Origin: SIG636 sp045604285
Lineage (GTDB): Bacteria; Bacillota; Clostridia; Oscillospirales; CAG-382
Direction: 5' to 3'
NCBI GenBank assembly: GCA_045604285.1
Contig: JAZUNS010000039.1
Span: forward strand, 1 to 33,543
DNA: 33,543 nt
How positions within the stretch are numbered: the first letter of the stretch is position 1; each line of letters starts with the position of its first letter. Both the position numbers and the translations under genes were made by a program. Of the stretch, positions 14,835-22,552 are shown piece by piece. The notes beneath the pieces were generated by a model. That model was not told where the DNA came from, did no database searches, and saw nothing but the letters and a program-made list of their open reading frames with translations.

Positions 14835-15779
14835 ATGACCGCCAAAAAGACTTTGCGGCTTTCTGCTGCTGTAAACGATTGCTTTATAATGGCAAAAATT
14901 GGGCTTGACAAATTAAAAAGCTATAACGAGGCAGAGCTTAAGGTTTTGCTTTATATCGCGCAGGAGGGCGTTGCCGACCCCGCACGCCTTGCTTCAAAGC
15001 TTAGCATAGATCACGCCGAGGCTGACGGTGCCGTAGCCAAGCTTATCGAGGAAGGCTTATTATGCCCAAGCGAAGATAAAATTAAAAAGCCTGCCAAAAA
15101 TATATCGTCCAACTATGACAGCGAGGATCTTGCAGACGCCATCGACAGCGACGATGGATTTAAAGCAGTTACAAATTTTACCTGCGATATATTGGGCAAG
15201 CAGCTTAACCGAAACGACCTTAATACGCTGTATGCTCTTTATGACTATCACGGCATGAGCGCCGAGATGATTTGCGGCGTTGTTGAGTATTGTGTTTCCA
15301 CCGAAAAACGAAATATGTCGTATATTTTTAACACTGCGTTAGCCATACAGGCAGACGGAATTACCTCTTATGACGAGCTTGAGGGATACGTTAAATCCAA
15401 ACGGACGGTAAATACCAAGGCTGCACGCTTCCGTAAGCTTTGCGGCATAGGCAACCGTGAGCTTACGGCTAAAGAACGCAGTTATACAGAGCGTTGGTTT
15501 GGTGAAATGAAGTACAGCTTTGACGTTGTAAAGCGTGCCTACGAAATAACCATAGACCGCATCGGTGAGCTTAAGCTGCCCTATATGTCAAAAATCATCG
15601 AGCAATGGTATGCTAAAGGCGTGCGCACCCTTGACGATGCGGAAAAGCTGGATAAAAAGCATGCCGAGGCAAAAACCGCCGAAAACGGTGATGAGGATAT
15701 GGAAAAGTTCTTCAGCGCCGCACGTAAAAAGGGATTTATGAAGCAAGAAACAGAAGAGAAGCAAGAGGCTAATACTTAA
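14835..15779 (+). CDS. DnaD-domain replication initiation protein
   Basis: DnaD-type proteins remodel DNA and help load the replicative helicase at oriC or stalled forks. From ATG 14835 (314 aa) a winged-helix N-terminal domain is seen (AELKVLLYIAQEGVADPARL, then KLIEEGLLCPS). After a charged linker come two DnaD/DnaB-C domains: RNDLNTLYALYDYHGMSAEM and LTAKERSYTERWFGEMKYS, the latter ending in LPYMSKIIEQWYAKGVRT, the YxxxIxxWxxxGV signature. AAGGA at 14822-14826 is spaced for ATG 14835; ATG 14826 lies within that site. The gene is followed 22 bases later by a DnaI-like loader, so the two likely act together. Confidence 0.88.
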   Translation: MTAKKTLRLSAAVNDCFIMAKIGLDKLKSYNEAELKVLLYIAQEGVADPARLASKLSIDHAEADGAVAKLIEEGLLCPSEDKIKKPAKNISSNYDSEDLADAIDSDDGFKAVTNFTCDILGKQLNRNDLNTLYALYDYHGMSAEMICGVVEYCVSTEKRNMSYIFNTALAIQADGITSYDELEGYVKSKRTVNTKAARFRKLCGIGNRELTAKERSYTERWFGEMKYSFDVVKRAYEITIDRIGELKLPYMSKIIEQWYAKGVRTLDDAEKLDKKHAEAKTAENGDEDMEKFFSAARKKGFMKQETEEKQEANT

Positions 15780-15801
15780 CGTTGCTTTTTGAGGTGAATT
15801 T

Positions 15802-16773
15802 ATGTCTTATGAGGATAGACTGACGGCGTTTGCCGAGCTTGAAAATAAAAGAATGCGCGCCATTGAAGAAGCAAGAGTAAGAGAGCGTGCTTTAGAAAAA
15901 GAAATACCCGAGCTTGCAGATATTAACAAAGCAATCGCCTCAACCGGTCCAAGGCTTCTTGCGCTGGGAATGCAGGGCGGCAAAGATTATAACGCAAAAA
16001 TAGAGGCGTTGCACCGTGAGCATGAAGAGCTGATCGCAAAAAAGCAGGCTTTGCTTGTTGCAAGCGGTTATCCCGAGGATTACGATATGCCTGCCTTTAG
16101 CTGTAGGATTTGTAACGATACGGGTTACGTAGAGACTAAAATGTGCAACTGTGTCCGCGACGCCATCGTAAAGCGTGCTTATTATAACTCAGGGTTAGGG
16201 AAGGCTTTGGATAATCAGACCTTTGATACTTTGGATATGAGCTATTATACCGGCACGGTAGGTAGCGGCGATTCCGTAAGAGAGCGAATGGAGTTTGTGG
16301 TAAATTACTGCAAAAACTACGCCAAGTATTTTTCGCCGGGAACGGAAAGCCTGCTTATGGTGGGCGGCGCAGGCAGGGGAAAAACTCACCTTGCATCCGC
16401 AATCGGTAAAGAGGTTATACACAAGGGCTACTCCGTTGTTTACGAAACCGCTTCCAACGTGGTAAACACCTTCGAGGCGGAGCGATTCGGCAGAGAGGGA
16501 AGGGTTGATACTGACAAATACTATAGTTGTACCCTTTTGATTATTGATGATTTGGGTACCGAATTCAGTACGCAGTACAGTATCTCCGTTTTGTTTAACC
16601 TTCTCAATTACCGAATAATAAACGGCTTGTCTACAATAGTCACCACAAATCTCAGCTTAAAGGAGATTGAGGCTAATTATAAAGAGCGTATATATTCACG
16701 CCTAAGCGGTGATTTTACAGTGTTGCCGTTTTGCGGTAAGGATATACGCCGTATGAAGAAGGAACTTGAATGA
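15802..16773 (+). CDS. DnaI/DnaC-like helicase-loader ATPase
   Basis: The 323-aa protein is a AAA+ ATPase predicted to load the replicative helicase (DnaB/DnaC type) onto DNA. A charged coiled-coil-like N-terminus (about 1-90) is followed by a zinc-binding module, CRICNDTGYVETKMCNC (four Cys), then the AAA+ domain: Walker A GGAGRGKTH, Walker B LLIIDDLG, sensor-1 region STIVTTNLS and the arginine-finger-like YSRLSG. This is the layout of clostridial DnaI-type loaders rather than IstB of insertion sequences; no transposase neighbours it. GAGGTGAATTT precedes the ATG. The stop overlaps the rnhA start by four bases. Confidence 0.9.
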   Translation: MSYEDRLTAFAELENKRMRAIEEARVRERALEKEIPELADINKAIASTGPRLLALGMQGGKDYNAKIEALHREHEELIAKKQALLVASGYPEDYDMPAFSCRICNDTGYVETKMCNCVRDAIVKRAYYNSGLGKALDNQTFDTLDMSYYTGTVGSGDSVRERMEFVVNYCKNYAKYFSPGTESLLMVGGAGRGKTHLASAIGKEVIHKGYSVVYETASNVVNTFEAERFGREGRVDTDKYYSCTLLIIDDLGTEFSTQYSISVLFNLLNYRIINGLSTIVTTNLSLKEIEANYKERIYSRLSGDFTVLPFCGKDIRRMKKELE

Positions 16774-17255
16774 AGCGTGTAAATATATATACGGACGGCG
16801 CCTGCAGAGGTAATCCCGGCAACGGCGGTTACGGAACGGTGCTTGAGTACAACGGTAAGGAGAAAGAGCTGTCGGCAGGCTATAGGCTTACTACCAATAA
16901 CCGTATGGAGCTTATGGCGGCAATAGAGGGGCTTGGTGCTTTAAAAGAGCCCTGCCGGGTTACCCTGTACAGCGACTCTAAGTATTTGGTGGACGCCGTT
17001 ACCCTTGGCTGGGCGGAAGGATGGCGCAAACGTGGCTGGCGTAAGGCAGATAAACAACCCGCCCTTAACAGCGACTTATGGGAAAAGCTTCTGGACCTTT
17101 TGCAAAGGCATAAGGTAGAGCTCGTATGGGTAAAGGGGCATGCCGGCCACGCTTATAACGAGCGTTGCGATATGCTGGCAACTACCGCCGCCGATGGAGA
17201 CAAGCTGCTTACCGACGCAGTTTTTGAGGCTACCGTTAAGGAGGGAACACCTTGA
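16770..17255 (+). CDS. rnhA: Ribonuclease HI
   Basis: RNase HI cuts RNA in RNA-DNA hybrids such as R-loops and primers. The 161-aa protein has the full metal site: D9 (YTDGACRGNPG), E47 (NNRMELMAA), D69 (LYSDSKYLVDAV) and D134 (NERCDMLA). The His loop KGHAGH has H124. The hybrid-contact region GWRKRGWRKADKQPALN is the basic protrusion of E. coli-type RNase HI, absent from many Gram-positive homologues. It starts inside the end of the loader gene (ATGA overlap), and its own stop overlaps the next TTG start, so three ORFs are coupled. Confidence 0.96.
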   Translation: MKRVNIYTDGACRGNPGNGGYGTVLEYNGKEKELSAGYRLTTNNRMELMAAIEGLGALKEPCRVTLYSDSKYLVDAVTLGWAEGWRKRGWRKADKQPALNSDLWEKLLDLLQRHKVELVWVKGHAGHAYNERCDMLATTAADGDKLLTDAVFEATVKEGTP

Positions 17256-17449
17256 AATATTTAGTAGGCGACACCCCGATGGAGCAGGGGCAAAGGGTTG
17301 TAATAACTTTTTCGGACGGCAAAAGCGTTGATGCGGTGTATACCGACACCTACGGATACAACCACAATTTTGATATTGAAGGTGGCGGCAACGTTACCTT
17401 AAGCAATCACTTTATGCGTCTAAAAGGGATAAGAGTAAAAACAAAATAA
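17252..17449 (+). CDS. Small hypothetical protein, 65 aa
   Basis: I do not recognise this protein. It begins at TTG 17252, overlapping the rnhA stop by four bases, with GAGGG 6 bases upstream. The sequence is beta-rich (GQRVVITFSDGKSVDAVYTDT, then NVTLSNHFMRLKGIRVKTK) with no Cys, no signal peptide and a basic C-terminus. The strand-turn pattern recalls small SH3-like or Sm-like barrels, but this is only an impression. Coding status is supported by its tight packing between rnhA and the secreted glycosidase gene (24-base gap) and by good codon flow. Transcription should come from the murI run. Confidence 0.62.
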   Translation: MKYLVGDTPMEQGQRVVITFSDGKSVDAVYTDTYGYNHNFDIEGGGNVTLSNHFMRLKGIRVKTK

Positions 17450-17473
17450 AAAAAGCGAAAGAAAGGGTTTATC

Positions 17474-19723
17474 ATGAAGAGAATTTTAACGTTAGCTTTG
17501 ACAATGGCGTTATTGCTTTCCGCAACGTTATCTGCAGCAGCATTGCCGATATTTACCGAAGAGGATGACGGCAGTACCGTTGAGATATACGACGGTGTAT
17601 TTTTCACCAAGGCGGGCATTCCCAAAGAAAGTGACTACAAAGTACAAAAGTTTAACATTGTAGAGTTTGATTTGGCAGACCAAAGTCTGGATCTTCAGAT
17701 ACTTAAAAGAGACAGTATAGCCGCTAAACAAACCATTACTACTTATTCTGCTTTTTATGAAGCCTACAATCAGGGCAGTCAGGTTCTTGCCGCAGTTAAC
17801 GGCGACCTGTGGATGACCGAAAACCACAGTAATAAGAACGTTACCACCAAGGTTCTTACCGTACCCCGCGGCGTACTTATGAACGACGGTGTTTTGTTCT
17901 GTTCCTCCCAGACCCTTAACGAAACTACTTATACCACCAACGGCGAAGGCTTTGGATACTTCTGGGGCTTTGGCATAACAAACGATTACGTTCCCATGAT
18001 AGGCCAGCCTATCGTATCCTTTGACGTTAAAAACGTAACCAAGAGCTTGTCTACCACCACCTTGGCACTTAACCGTTTGCCTGCCCACGACTCTTTGGTT
18101 ATATACACCGGCGATTTGGAACAGAATTACGCGCTTGCAGACGCCTATGAGATTGTATTGTCCGACATAGAAGGAGAATTTAGGTTTAACAAGACCGTTA
18201 AAGGTACCGTTTCTGCGATTTATCCTTCTAACAGCGCCGAAAAACCCGCTCTGTCCCAAGACACGGTAGTTCTTACTGCAAGAGGTACCGCAATAGACAG
18301 CGTTAAGGATTACGTTATAGGCGATAAGGTTGAAATAGACGTTTCCGTAAGCGATGCTTCCGGCAGAAATAACAACTGGGCAGATGCCAAGCTTATAATA
18401 GGCGGTCATATTCCCTCCGTTCTTGACGGCGCACCTACGGGTATTTTTGATAATACCCATTATCCCGCAACTATAGTTGGCTATAAGAACGACGGCACCA
18501 TGTTCTTTTTCCAAAACGATGGCAGAAACTATGTATGGAGCCAGGGCTTGCAAATAACCAGGCAGGCAGAAATCCTCGTTGAAATGGGCGTAAACTGCTG
18601 TATGAATCTGGATGGCGGCGGTTCTTCCACTATGGTTGTTCAAGATAAGCTTGTAAACCGTCCCAGCGATGCAGGCAATGCTGCCCGTGCCGTTATAAAT
18701 GGTCTTGCCCTTGTAACCACTACCGAGGAGAGAGCTCCTCAGGCTGATTTTAAAATAAAGCTTCCCTTGCGCTACAACGCTGATTATCTTGCATTTGACA
18801 GCGAAGGTGCCTTTGACGTGCTTAACGCAGGTTACAGAAACGCAACCGATGCCGCCTTTAACGAAGAAGGGTACGTAAGACTTACCGTTCCCCACGATAC
18901 CAATGACCCTTATATTTACTACAGTATGACCGGTGGTCTTGAAACCGTAAGCGCAAACGAATATAAATACGTGGTCATGAAGTACAGGACCTCCGATACT
19001 ATTACCACGCCTCGCTGCGAATTTTTCCTGTGCGCAGGCGATGTAAGCGGTGCAACCGGCGGCAAATCTCTTAAGTTTGATTTAGGACCGGCTGGACAAT
19101 GGAATACCGCCATTGTGGATTTAACCCAAATAGATTATTGGAAGAACGATATTTACGGTTTAAGAATTGACTATTTTGCAGGTAACGCCGTCGCAGGCGA
19201 GTTTATGGATATAGAGTATATTGCCTTGGCAAAAACTTTGGAAGAAGCCCAGGCTTATTCCAACGGCACTGCAGAAATAGAGGAAATACCTCCCCAGGAT
19301 AACACTATCCATGCTACGGGCAAGGGCTATTCTATTGTTGAAGGCAATTATTTGTGCGGCGTTATTGCCGGTTCTACCGTTTATAACGTAATGGATAATA
19401 TAAGCGGCCCCAAGATCGAAGCTGTTAACAAGAAGGGCGAGCTTATCCGTAACACCGCTTTGGCAACCGGCGATAAGATACGTAGCTATAATATGGATTT
19501 AACCATGTGCTCCGAGCTTACCGTGGTTATGGCGGGCGACGTAAATCTTGACGGCAGAGCAAGCAGCCTTGATGCAGCGCAGGTTCTTAAGTACGATGCA
19601 CTTATGATAGATATAGAGGGCGTACTTAAGCAGACGGCGGCAGACGCTAACGGCGACGGTGTGATAAACAGCCTTGATGCTGCAATGATCTTGCGTATGG
19701 ACGCAGGCATAATCACTCCATGA
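17474..19723 (+). CDS. Secreted phosphodiester glycosidase (NAGPA family) with dockerin
   Basis: The 749-aa protein has a Sec signal peptide (about 1-24, LTMALLLSATLSAAA). Residues about 60-410 are a NAGPA/DUF2233 domain; in characterised relatives this removes sugars linked through phosphodiesters. Seen motifs are VLAAVNGDLWM, and NLDGGGSSTMV followed by ARAVINGLALV. Residues about 435-600 form a beta-sandwich-like module. Residues about 615-685 form a small domain often found before dockerins (GNYLCGVIAGSTVYNVMDN). Two calcium-loop repeats of a type I dockerin close the protein (GDVNLDGRASSLDAAQVLKY from 688, and ADANGDGVINSLDAAMILRM from about 722). No cohesin partner lies in the window. 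S525-G-A-T528 resembles a flavinylation site. The stop overlaps apbE (ATGA). Confidence 0.9.
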   Translation: MKRILTLALTMALLLSATLSAAALPIFTEEDDGSTVEIYDGVFFTKAGIPKESDYKVQKFNIVEFDLADQSLDLQILKRDSIAAKQTITTYSAFYEAYNQGSQVLAAVNGDLWMTENHSNKNVTTKVLTVPRGVLMNDGVLFCSSQTLNETTYTTNGEGFGYFWGFGITNDYVPMIGQPIVSFDVKNVTKSLSTTTLALNRLPAHDSLVIYTGDLEQNYALADAYEIVLSDIEGEFRFNKTVKGTVSAIYPSNSAEKPALSQDTVVLTARGTAIDSVKDYVIGDKVEIDVSVSDASGRNNNWADAKLIIGGHIPSVLDGAPTGIFDNTHYPATIVGYKNDGTMFFFQNDGRNYVWSQGLQITRQAEILVEMGVNCCMNLDGGGSSTMVVQDKLVNRPSDAGNAARAVINGLALVTTTEERAPQADFKIKLPLRYNADYLAFDSEGAFDVLNAGYRNATDAAFNEEGYVRLTVPHDTNDPYIYYSMTGGLETVSANEYKYVVMKYRTSDTITTPRCEFFLCAGDVSGATGGKSLKFDLGPAGQWNTAIVDLTQIDYWKNDIYGLRIDYFAGNAVAGEFMDIEYIALAKTLEEAQAYSNGTAEIEEIPPQDNTIHATGKGYSIVEGNYLCGVIAGSTVYNVMDNISGPKIEAVNKKGELIRNTALATGDKIRSYNMDLTMCSELTVVMAGDVNLDGRASSLDAAQVLKYDALMIDIEGVLKQTAADANGDGVINSLDAAMILRMDAGIITP

Positions 19724-20727
19724 GAAAGTTTTTGATAACAATATTGGCATTTGTCCTTGTTGCCCTGCCTTCCTGTACGGAGGGCGGGGCAGAGGTATAT
19801 ACAGCCTACGGAACGGCGATGGATACCAACGTTACCGTAACGGTATACGGCGGCGACAGCAGTGCAGTTGCCGATGGCTGTTTGGAGCTGCTTTACAATT
19901 TAGAGGCAGAGTTTTCTGTAACCGCAAGCGGAAGTAAGCTTTACCGTCTTAATCAAGGGGATACGGTTAAGGATGAAGGCCATTTTTATACTGTTTGCGG
20001 CTTGGCTAATGAGATAAATTTGTTGACCGATGGCGCCTATGATCCCTGCGTATATCCCATTGTAAAGCTGTGGGGCTTTACCACCGGCGAATATAAAGTG
20101 CCTGACAAGGACGAGCTTTCTGCCGCCCTAAAGCTTGTAAAGGAAAGCGATATTTCTTTTACCGAAAATGGCATCTCCATCAGCGGCGGCGGTATGGCTG
20201 ACCTTGGCGGTATAGCAAAAGGATATGCTGCAGAAGTGCTTAAAAGCTACATCAAGGAAAGTGGTGCCGAAAGCGCAGTAATTTCCTTGGGCGGCAATAT
20301 TTTAACCGTAGGCGTCAAACCTGACGGTACCCGTTGGAATATAGGCATAAGCTCTCCTAAGAACAACGGAAAGCTTTTGGGTACTCTTAAAGTTGAAGAG
20401 TGTGCCGTTGTCACAAGCGGCTCTTATCTCCGCAATTTTGAGCAGGACGGTAAAATCTATCACCATATTATCGACCCTGCAAGCGGTATGCCTGCCGATA
20501 ACGGTCTGGTTTCCGTTACCGTCGTTGCCGATGACAGCGCCCTTGCCGATGGACTTTCCACCGCCTTTTTTGTTATGGGGATTGAAAAATCCATGGCTTT
20601 GGCAAAGGAGGTAGGGGCTGAAACGATTTTCGTAACAGAAAGCGAAATTTATGTAAGTGATGGCTTAAAAGAAAAATTTACCCCCGACGCTTCCGTCGAG
20701 GGTGTATACAAAGTGATATATAATTAA
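19720..20727 (+). CDS. apbE: FAD:protein FMN transferase ApbE, lipoprotein
   Basis: ApbE attaches FMN from FAD covalently to a Thr/Ser in target proteins outside the membrane. The 335-aa product begins with a lipoprotein signal, lipobox LPSC with C19. The family motifs are present: YGTAMDTNVTVTVYGG, YDPCVYPIVKLWGF, the FAD-binding stretch DLGGIAKGYAAE, HHIIDPASGMPAD, and the magnesium-site region ALADGLSTAFFVMG. Length is normal, and no FMN_bind domain is fused. The start overlaps the upstream dockerin protein's stop by four bases (ATGA), implying coupled translation. No Rnf, Nqr or other known flavoprotein target lies in the window. The 3' end overlaps convergent mtaB by four bases. Confidence 0.93.
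   Translation: MRKFLITILAFVLVALPSCTEGGAEVYTAYGTAMDTNVTVTVYGGDSSAVADGCLELLYNLEAEFSVTASGSKLYRLNQGDTVKDEGHFYTVCGLANEINLLTDGAYDPCVYPIVKLWGFTTGEYKVPDKDELSAALKLVKESDISFTENGISISGGGMADLGGIAKGYAAEVLKSYIKESGAESAVISLGGNILTVGVKPDGTRWNIGISSPKNNGKLLGTLKVEECAVVTSGSYLRNFEQDGKIYHHIIDPASGMPADNGLVSVTVVADDSALADGLSTAFFVMGIEKSMALAKEVGAETIFVTESEIYVSDGLKEKFTPDASVEGVYKVIYN
20671..20702 (-). terminator. Terminator of the alaS-mtaB operon inside apbE
   Basis: Read on the - strand, CCCTCGACG and CGTCGGGGG pair over 9 bases (one T-G wobble) around a GAAG tetraloop, followed by TAAATTTTTC. It lies 22 bases past the mtaB stop, within codons for the C-terminus of apbE on the other strand. Confidence 0.7.
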
Positions 20728-21971
20728 AGCTGTATACAATACAGTTTTCCGTCCCTTGCTTCGGACACGTGGCATTCTATAATGTCACCGACAGCAACGG
20801 GGCGGTTTGTTTTTACAATGGCTTCGCAAAAGTTTTCGGTGTGACCTGCCGCCTCACCGCCTTCAAGCTTTTCTACCAGCACCAAGGCGTTTTGCCCAAG
20901 CTGCTTGTTAAGCTGATTTTGCTTCATAGCGTCGCATTCTGTAATAAAATCGGTAATGCGTCTGCGCTTTTCCTGTTCAGGTATTTGACAAGGCATCTCG
21001 GACGCTTCCGTACCCGGCCTTTTGGAATAAGAAAAGGCGTGTACGTGTAAAAAGCCAAGCTCCTTCAAATAACCAAGGGTTTCGTTGTAATTATCCTCGG
21101 TTTCTCCGGGAAAAGAGCATATTATGTCTGCAGAAAGCATAATATTGGGAATCTCCTTCTGCAGCAGCTTTATTCTTTCCTTGGCTTTTTCTGCAGTATA
21201 AGGTCTTTTCATAGCTTTCAGAACGGCTGTGCAGCCCGACTGTAACGAAAGGTGAAAATGGGGCATAAGCTTTTTCGTGGTCTTTGCCGTGTTTATAAAA
21301 TCATCATTTAGTATGTTAGGGTCTAAAGAACCAAGCCTTATCCTTTCAACGCCTTCAATTTTTGCCACGGACTCAATAAGCTTCCACAGAGGCATATAAT
21401 TGTATGCAGCTGTTTCTATACCGGTAAGAACTATTTCCTTGTATCCCAACGCCGCAAGTCGCTGCACCTCTGCAACGATATCCTCGTAGGGGCGGGAACG
21501 GATGCCCCCTCTCAGCTTCGGTATGATACAGTACGTACATTTTCCGTTGCACCCATCTTGTATCTTTACAAAAGCTCTTGCCTTTGAAAAACCGTTGAGC
21601 TGACTTAAAGGGGCGTTACCTATGCTTAAAAGCTCAAAGCCACGGTCGGTTTTATCAACGGCTGCAAAATCCTGCAATGCGCCTTTGTCAAAGCAACCCT
21701 TTAAACGGCTAACTCCGGGAAATTCGCCGCAACGCTGGGTATAACAGCCGCAAACACGCACGTCGCTCGAAAGCTTTTGCGCACGGCGTATCATTTGCGC
21801 ACTTTTTCTTTCGCTTTCTTCGGTAACGGCGCAGGTGTTAACAATGCAAACGTCGCATTTTTCACCAAAGGGTAAAACCGTATAGCCGTTGTTAACGAAC
21901 ATCTCGGTTAACGCTCTGGTCTCGTATTGATTCACTCTGCATCCAAGTGTGCAAAAAGATATAGTTTTCAT
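20724..21971 (-). CDS. mtaB: tRNA t6A37 methylthiotransferase MtaB
   Basis: MtaB is a radical-SAM enzyme that adds a methylthio group to t6A at position 37 of ANN-decoding tRNAs. The 415-aa protein has N-terminal cluster cysteines C11 (TLGCRVNQYE), C47 (NTCAVT) and C76 (GCYTQR), and radical-SAM cysteines C141-x3-C145-x2-C148 (DGCNGKCTYCIIP). TLGCRVNQYE is the signature of the MtaB subgroup, separating it from RimO (also in this window) and MiaB. A C-terminal TRAM-like region follows. The start ATG overlaps the upstream RNase M5-like stop by one base (TAATG). It is the last gene of the - strand operon; its stop overlaps the end of apbE. Confidence 0.95.
   Translation of the reverse strand: MKTISFCTLGCRVNQYETRALTEMFVNNGYTVLPFGEKCDVCIVNTCAVTEESERKSAQMIRRAQKLSSDVRVCGCYTQRCGEFPGVSRLKGCFDKGALQDFAAVDKTDRGFELLSIGNAPLSQLNGFSKARAFVKIQDGCNGKCTYCIIPKLRGGIRSRPYEDIVAEVQRLAALGYKEIVLTGIETAAYNYMPLWKLIESVAKIEGVERIRLGSLDPNILNDDFINTAKTTKKLMPHFHLSLQSGCTAVLKAMKRPYTAEKAKERIKLLQKEIPNIMLSADIICSFPGETEDNYNETLGYLKELGFLHVHAFSYSKRPGTEASEMPCQIPEQEKRRRITDFITECDAMKQNQLNKQLGQNALVLVEKLEGGEAAGHTENFCEAIVKTNRPVAVGDIIECHVSEARDGKLYCIQL
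20730..20748 (+). terminator. Weak terminator of the murI-apbE run inside mtaB
   Basis: CTGTAT-ACA-ATACAG forms a 6-bp stem with a 3-base loop, followed by TTTT, immediately after the apbE stop. The palindrome TGTATACA also occurs twice here (20703-20710 and 20731-20738). The helix is short, so efficiency is uncertain. Confidence 0.4.
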
Positions 21972-22552
21972 TATAATTTCTCCAAGGTGTTGGCAAAAAA
22001 TTCGGCACCGCCCAAAATGTTTACAGCTTCCTTAAGAGCTTTAGGCGTAAGATTTTTCGGCAGACCTGCAGCTTCGCAAAATGCTGCACGTTTTAAAGCG
22101 CTTCCTTCACCGCCGCTAAGACCGGCATTATATAGGTCTGCTGCGTCAATAGGGCAAAATGCCTCTTCTTCCGCTTCGATTGCATAGGGTAAAAGCAGGT
22201 CCGTAAGGGTCTTATCCGTCATTGCCTCAACGCCTAAGATTCCTTCTTTAGAAGGGGCCTTTTTTCTTTTTTCTTTGCCCTTTATGGCAGGGGTGTATAA
22301 ATTAATCACGTTTTCGGCGGTTAAATATCCCTTTAGCTTGTTGCGTATAAGCCTGCCGGCGTTGTCGCTGTCGGTAAGCAGTATAAGCTTTCCGTTTTCT
22401 GTAATTTTGCGCAGAAGCTGTAGTTTTTCATCGGCGTTAAATATACCAAAGCCTCCGCCCGTTATAACAGTGCTTTCAACAACGGCACACACCCTTTTTT
22501 TATCGTAGCTGCCTTCTACAAACAGCGGATATTTAAGCTTAATTCTTTTCAT
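21971..22552 (-). CDS. Toprim-domain protein, RNase M5-like
   Basis: The 193-aa protein (from ATG 22552) resembles ribonuclease M5, which matures 5S rRNA. The Toprim core is clear: FVEGSYDKKRVC holds the conserved Glu, followed by GGGFGIFN, then LILLTDSDNAGRLIRNKLKG with the DxD metal pair and the GxxIR helix. A C-terminal region (GILGVEAMTDKTLTDLLLPY and ALKEAVNILGG) corresponds to the DUF4093-type extension of RNase M5-like proteins. The ORF extends to a TTG at 22561, but ATG 22552 has GAGG 10 bases upstream. It overlaps holA by 14 bases and mtaB by one. RNase M5 usually neighbours ksgA, so this placement is unusual; 5S rRNA as target is inferred. Confidence 0.8.
   Translation of the reverse strand: MKRIKLKYPLFVEGSYDKKRVCAVVESTVITGGGFGIFNADEKLQLLRKITENGKLILLTDSDNAGRLIRNKLKGYLTAENVINLYTPAIKGKEKRKKAPSKEGILGVEAMTDKTLTDLLLPYAIEAEEEAFCPIDAADLYNAGLSGGEGSALKRAAFCEAAGLPKNLTPKALKEAVNILGGAEFFANTLEKL

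Noticed and set aside
15802..16773. IstB of an insertion sequence
   Set aside because: The zinc-cysteine module, coiled N-terminus and DnaD neighbour fit a DnaI-type loader; no transposase or terminal repeats are present.
17528..18895. 455-aa open frame on the - strand opposite the NAGPA-dockerin gene
   Set aside because: The + strand frame has a signal peptide, NAGPA motifs and a dockerin. The opposite frame is low-complexity Gly/Val/Cys-rich without family signal.
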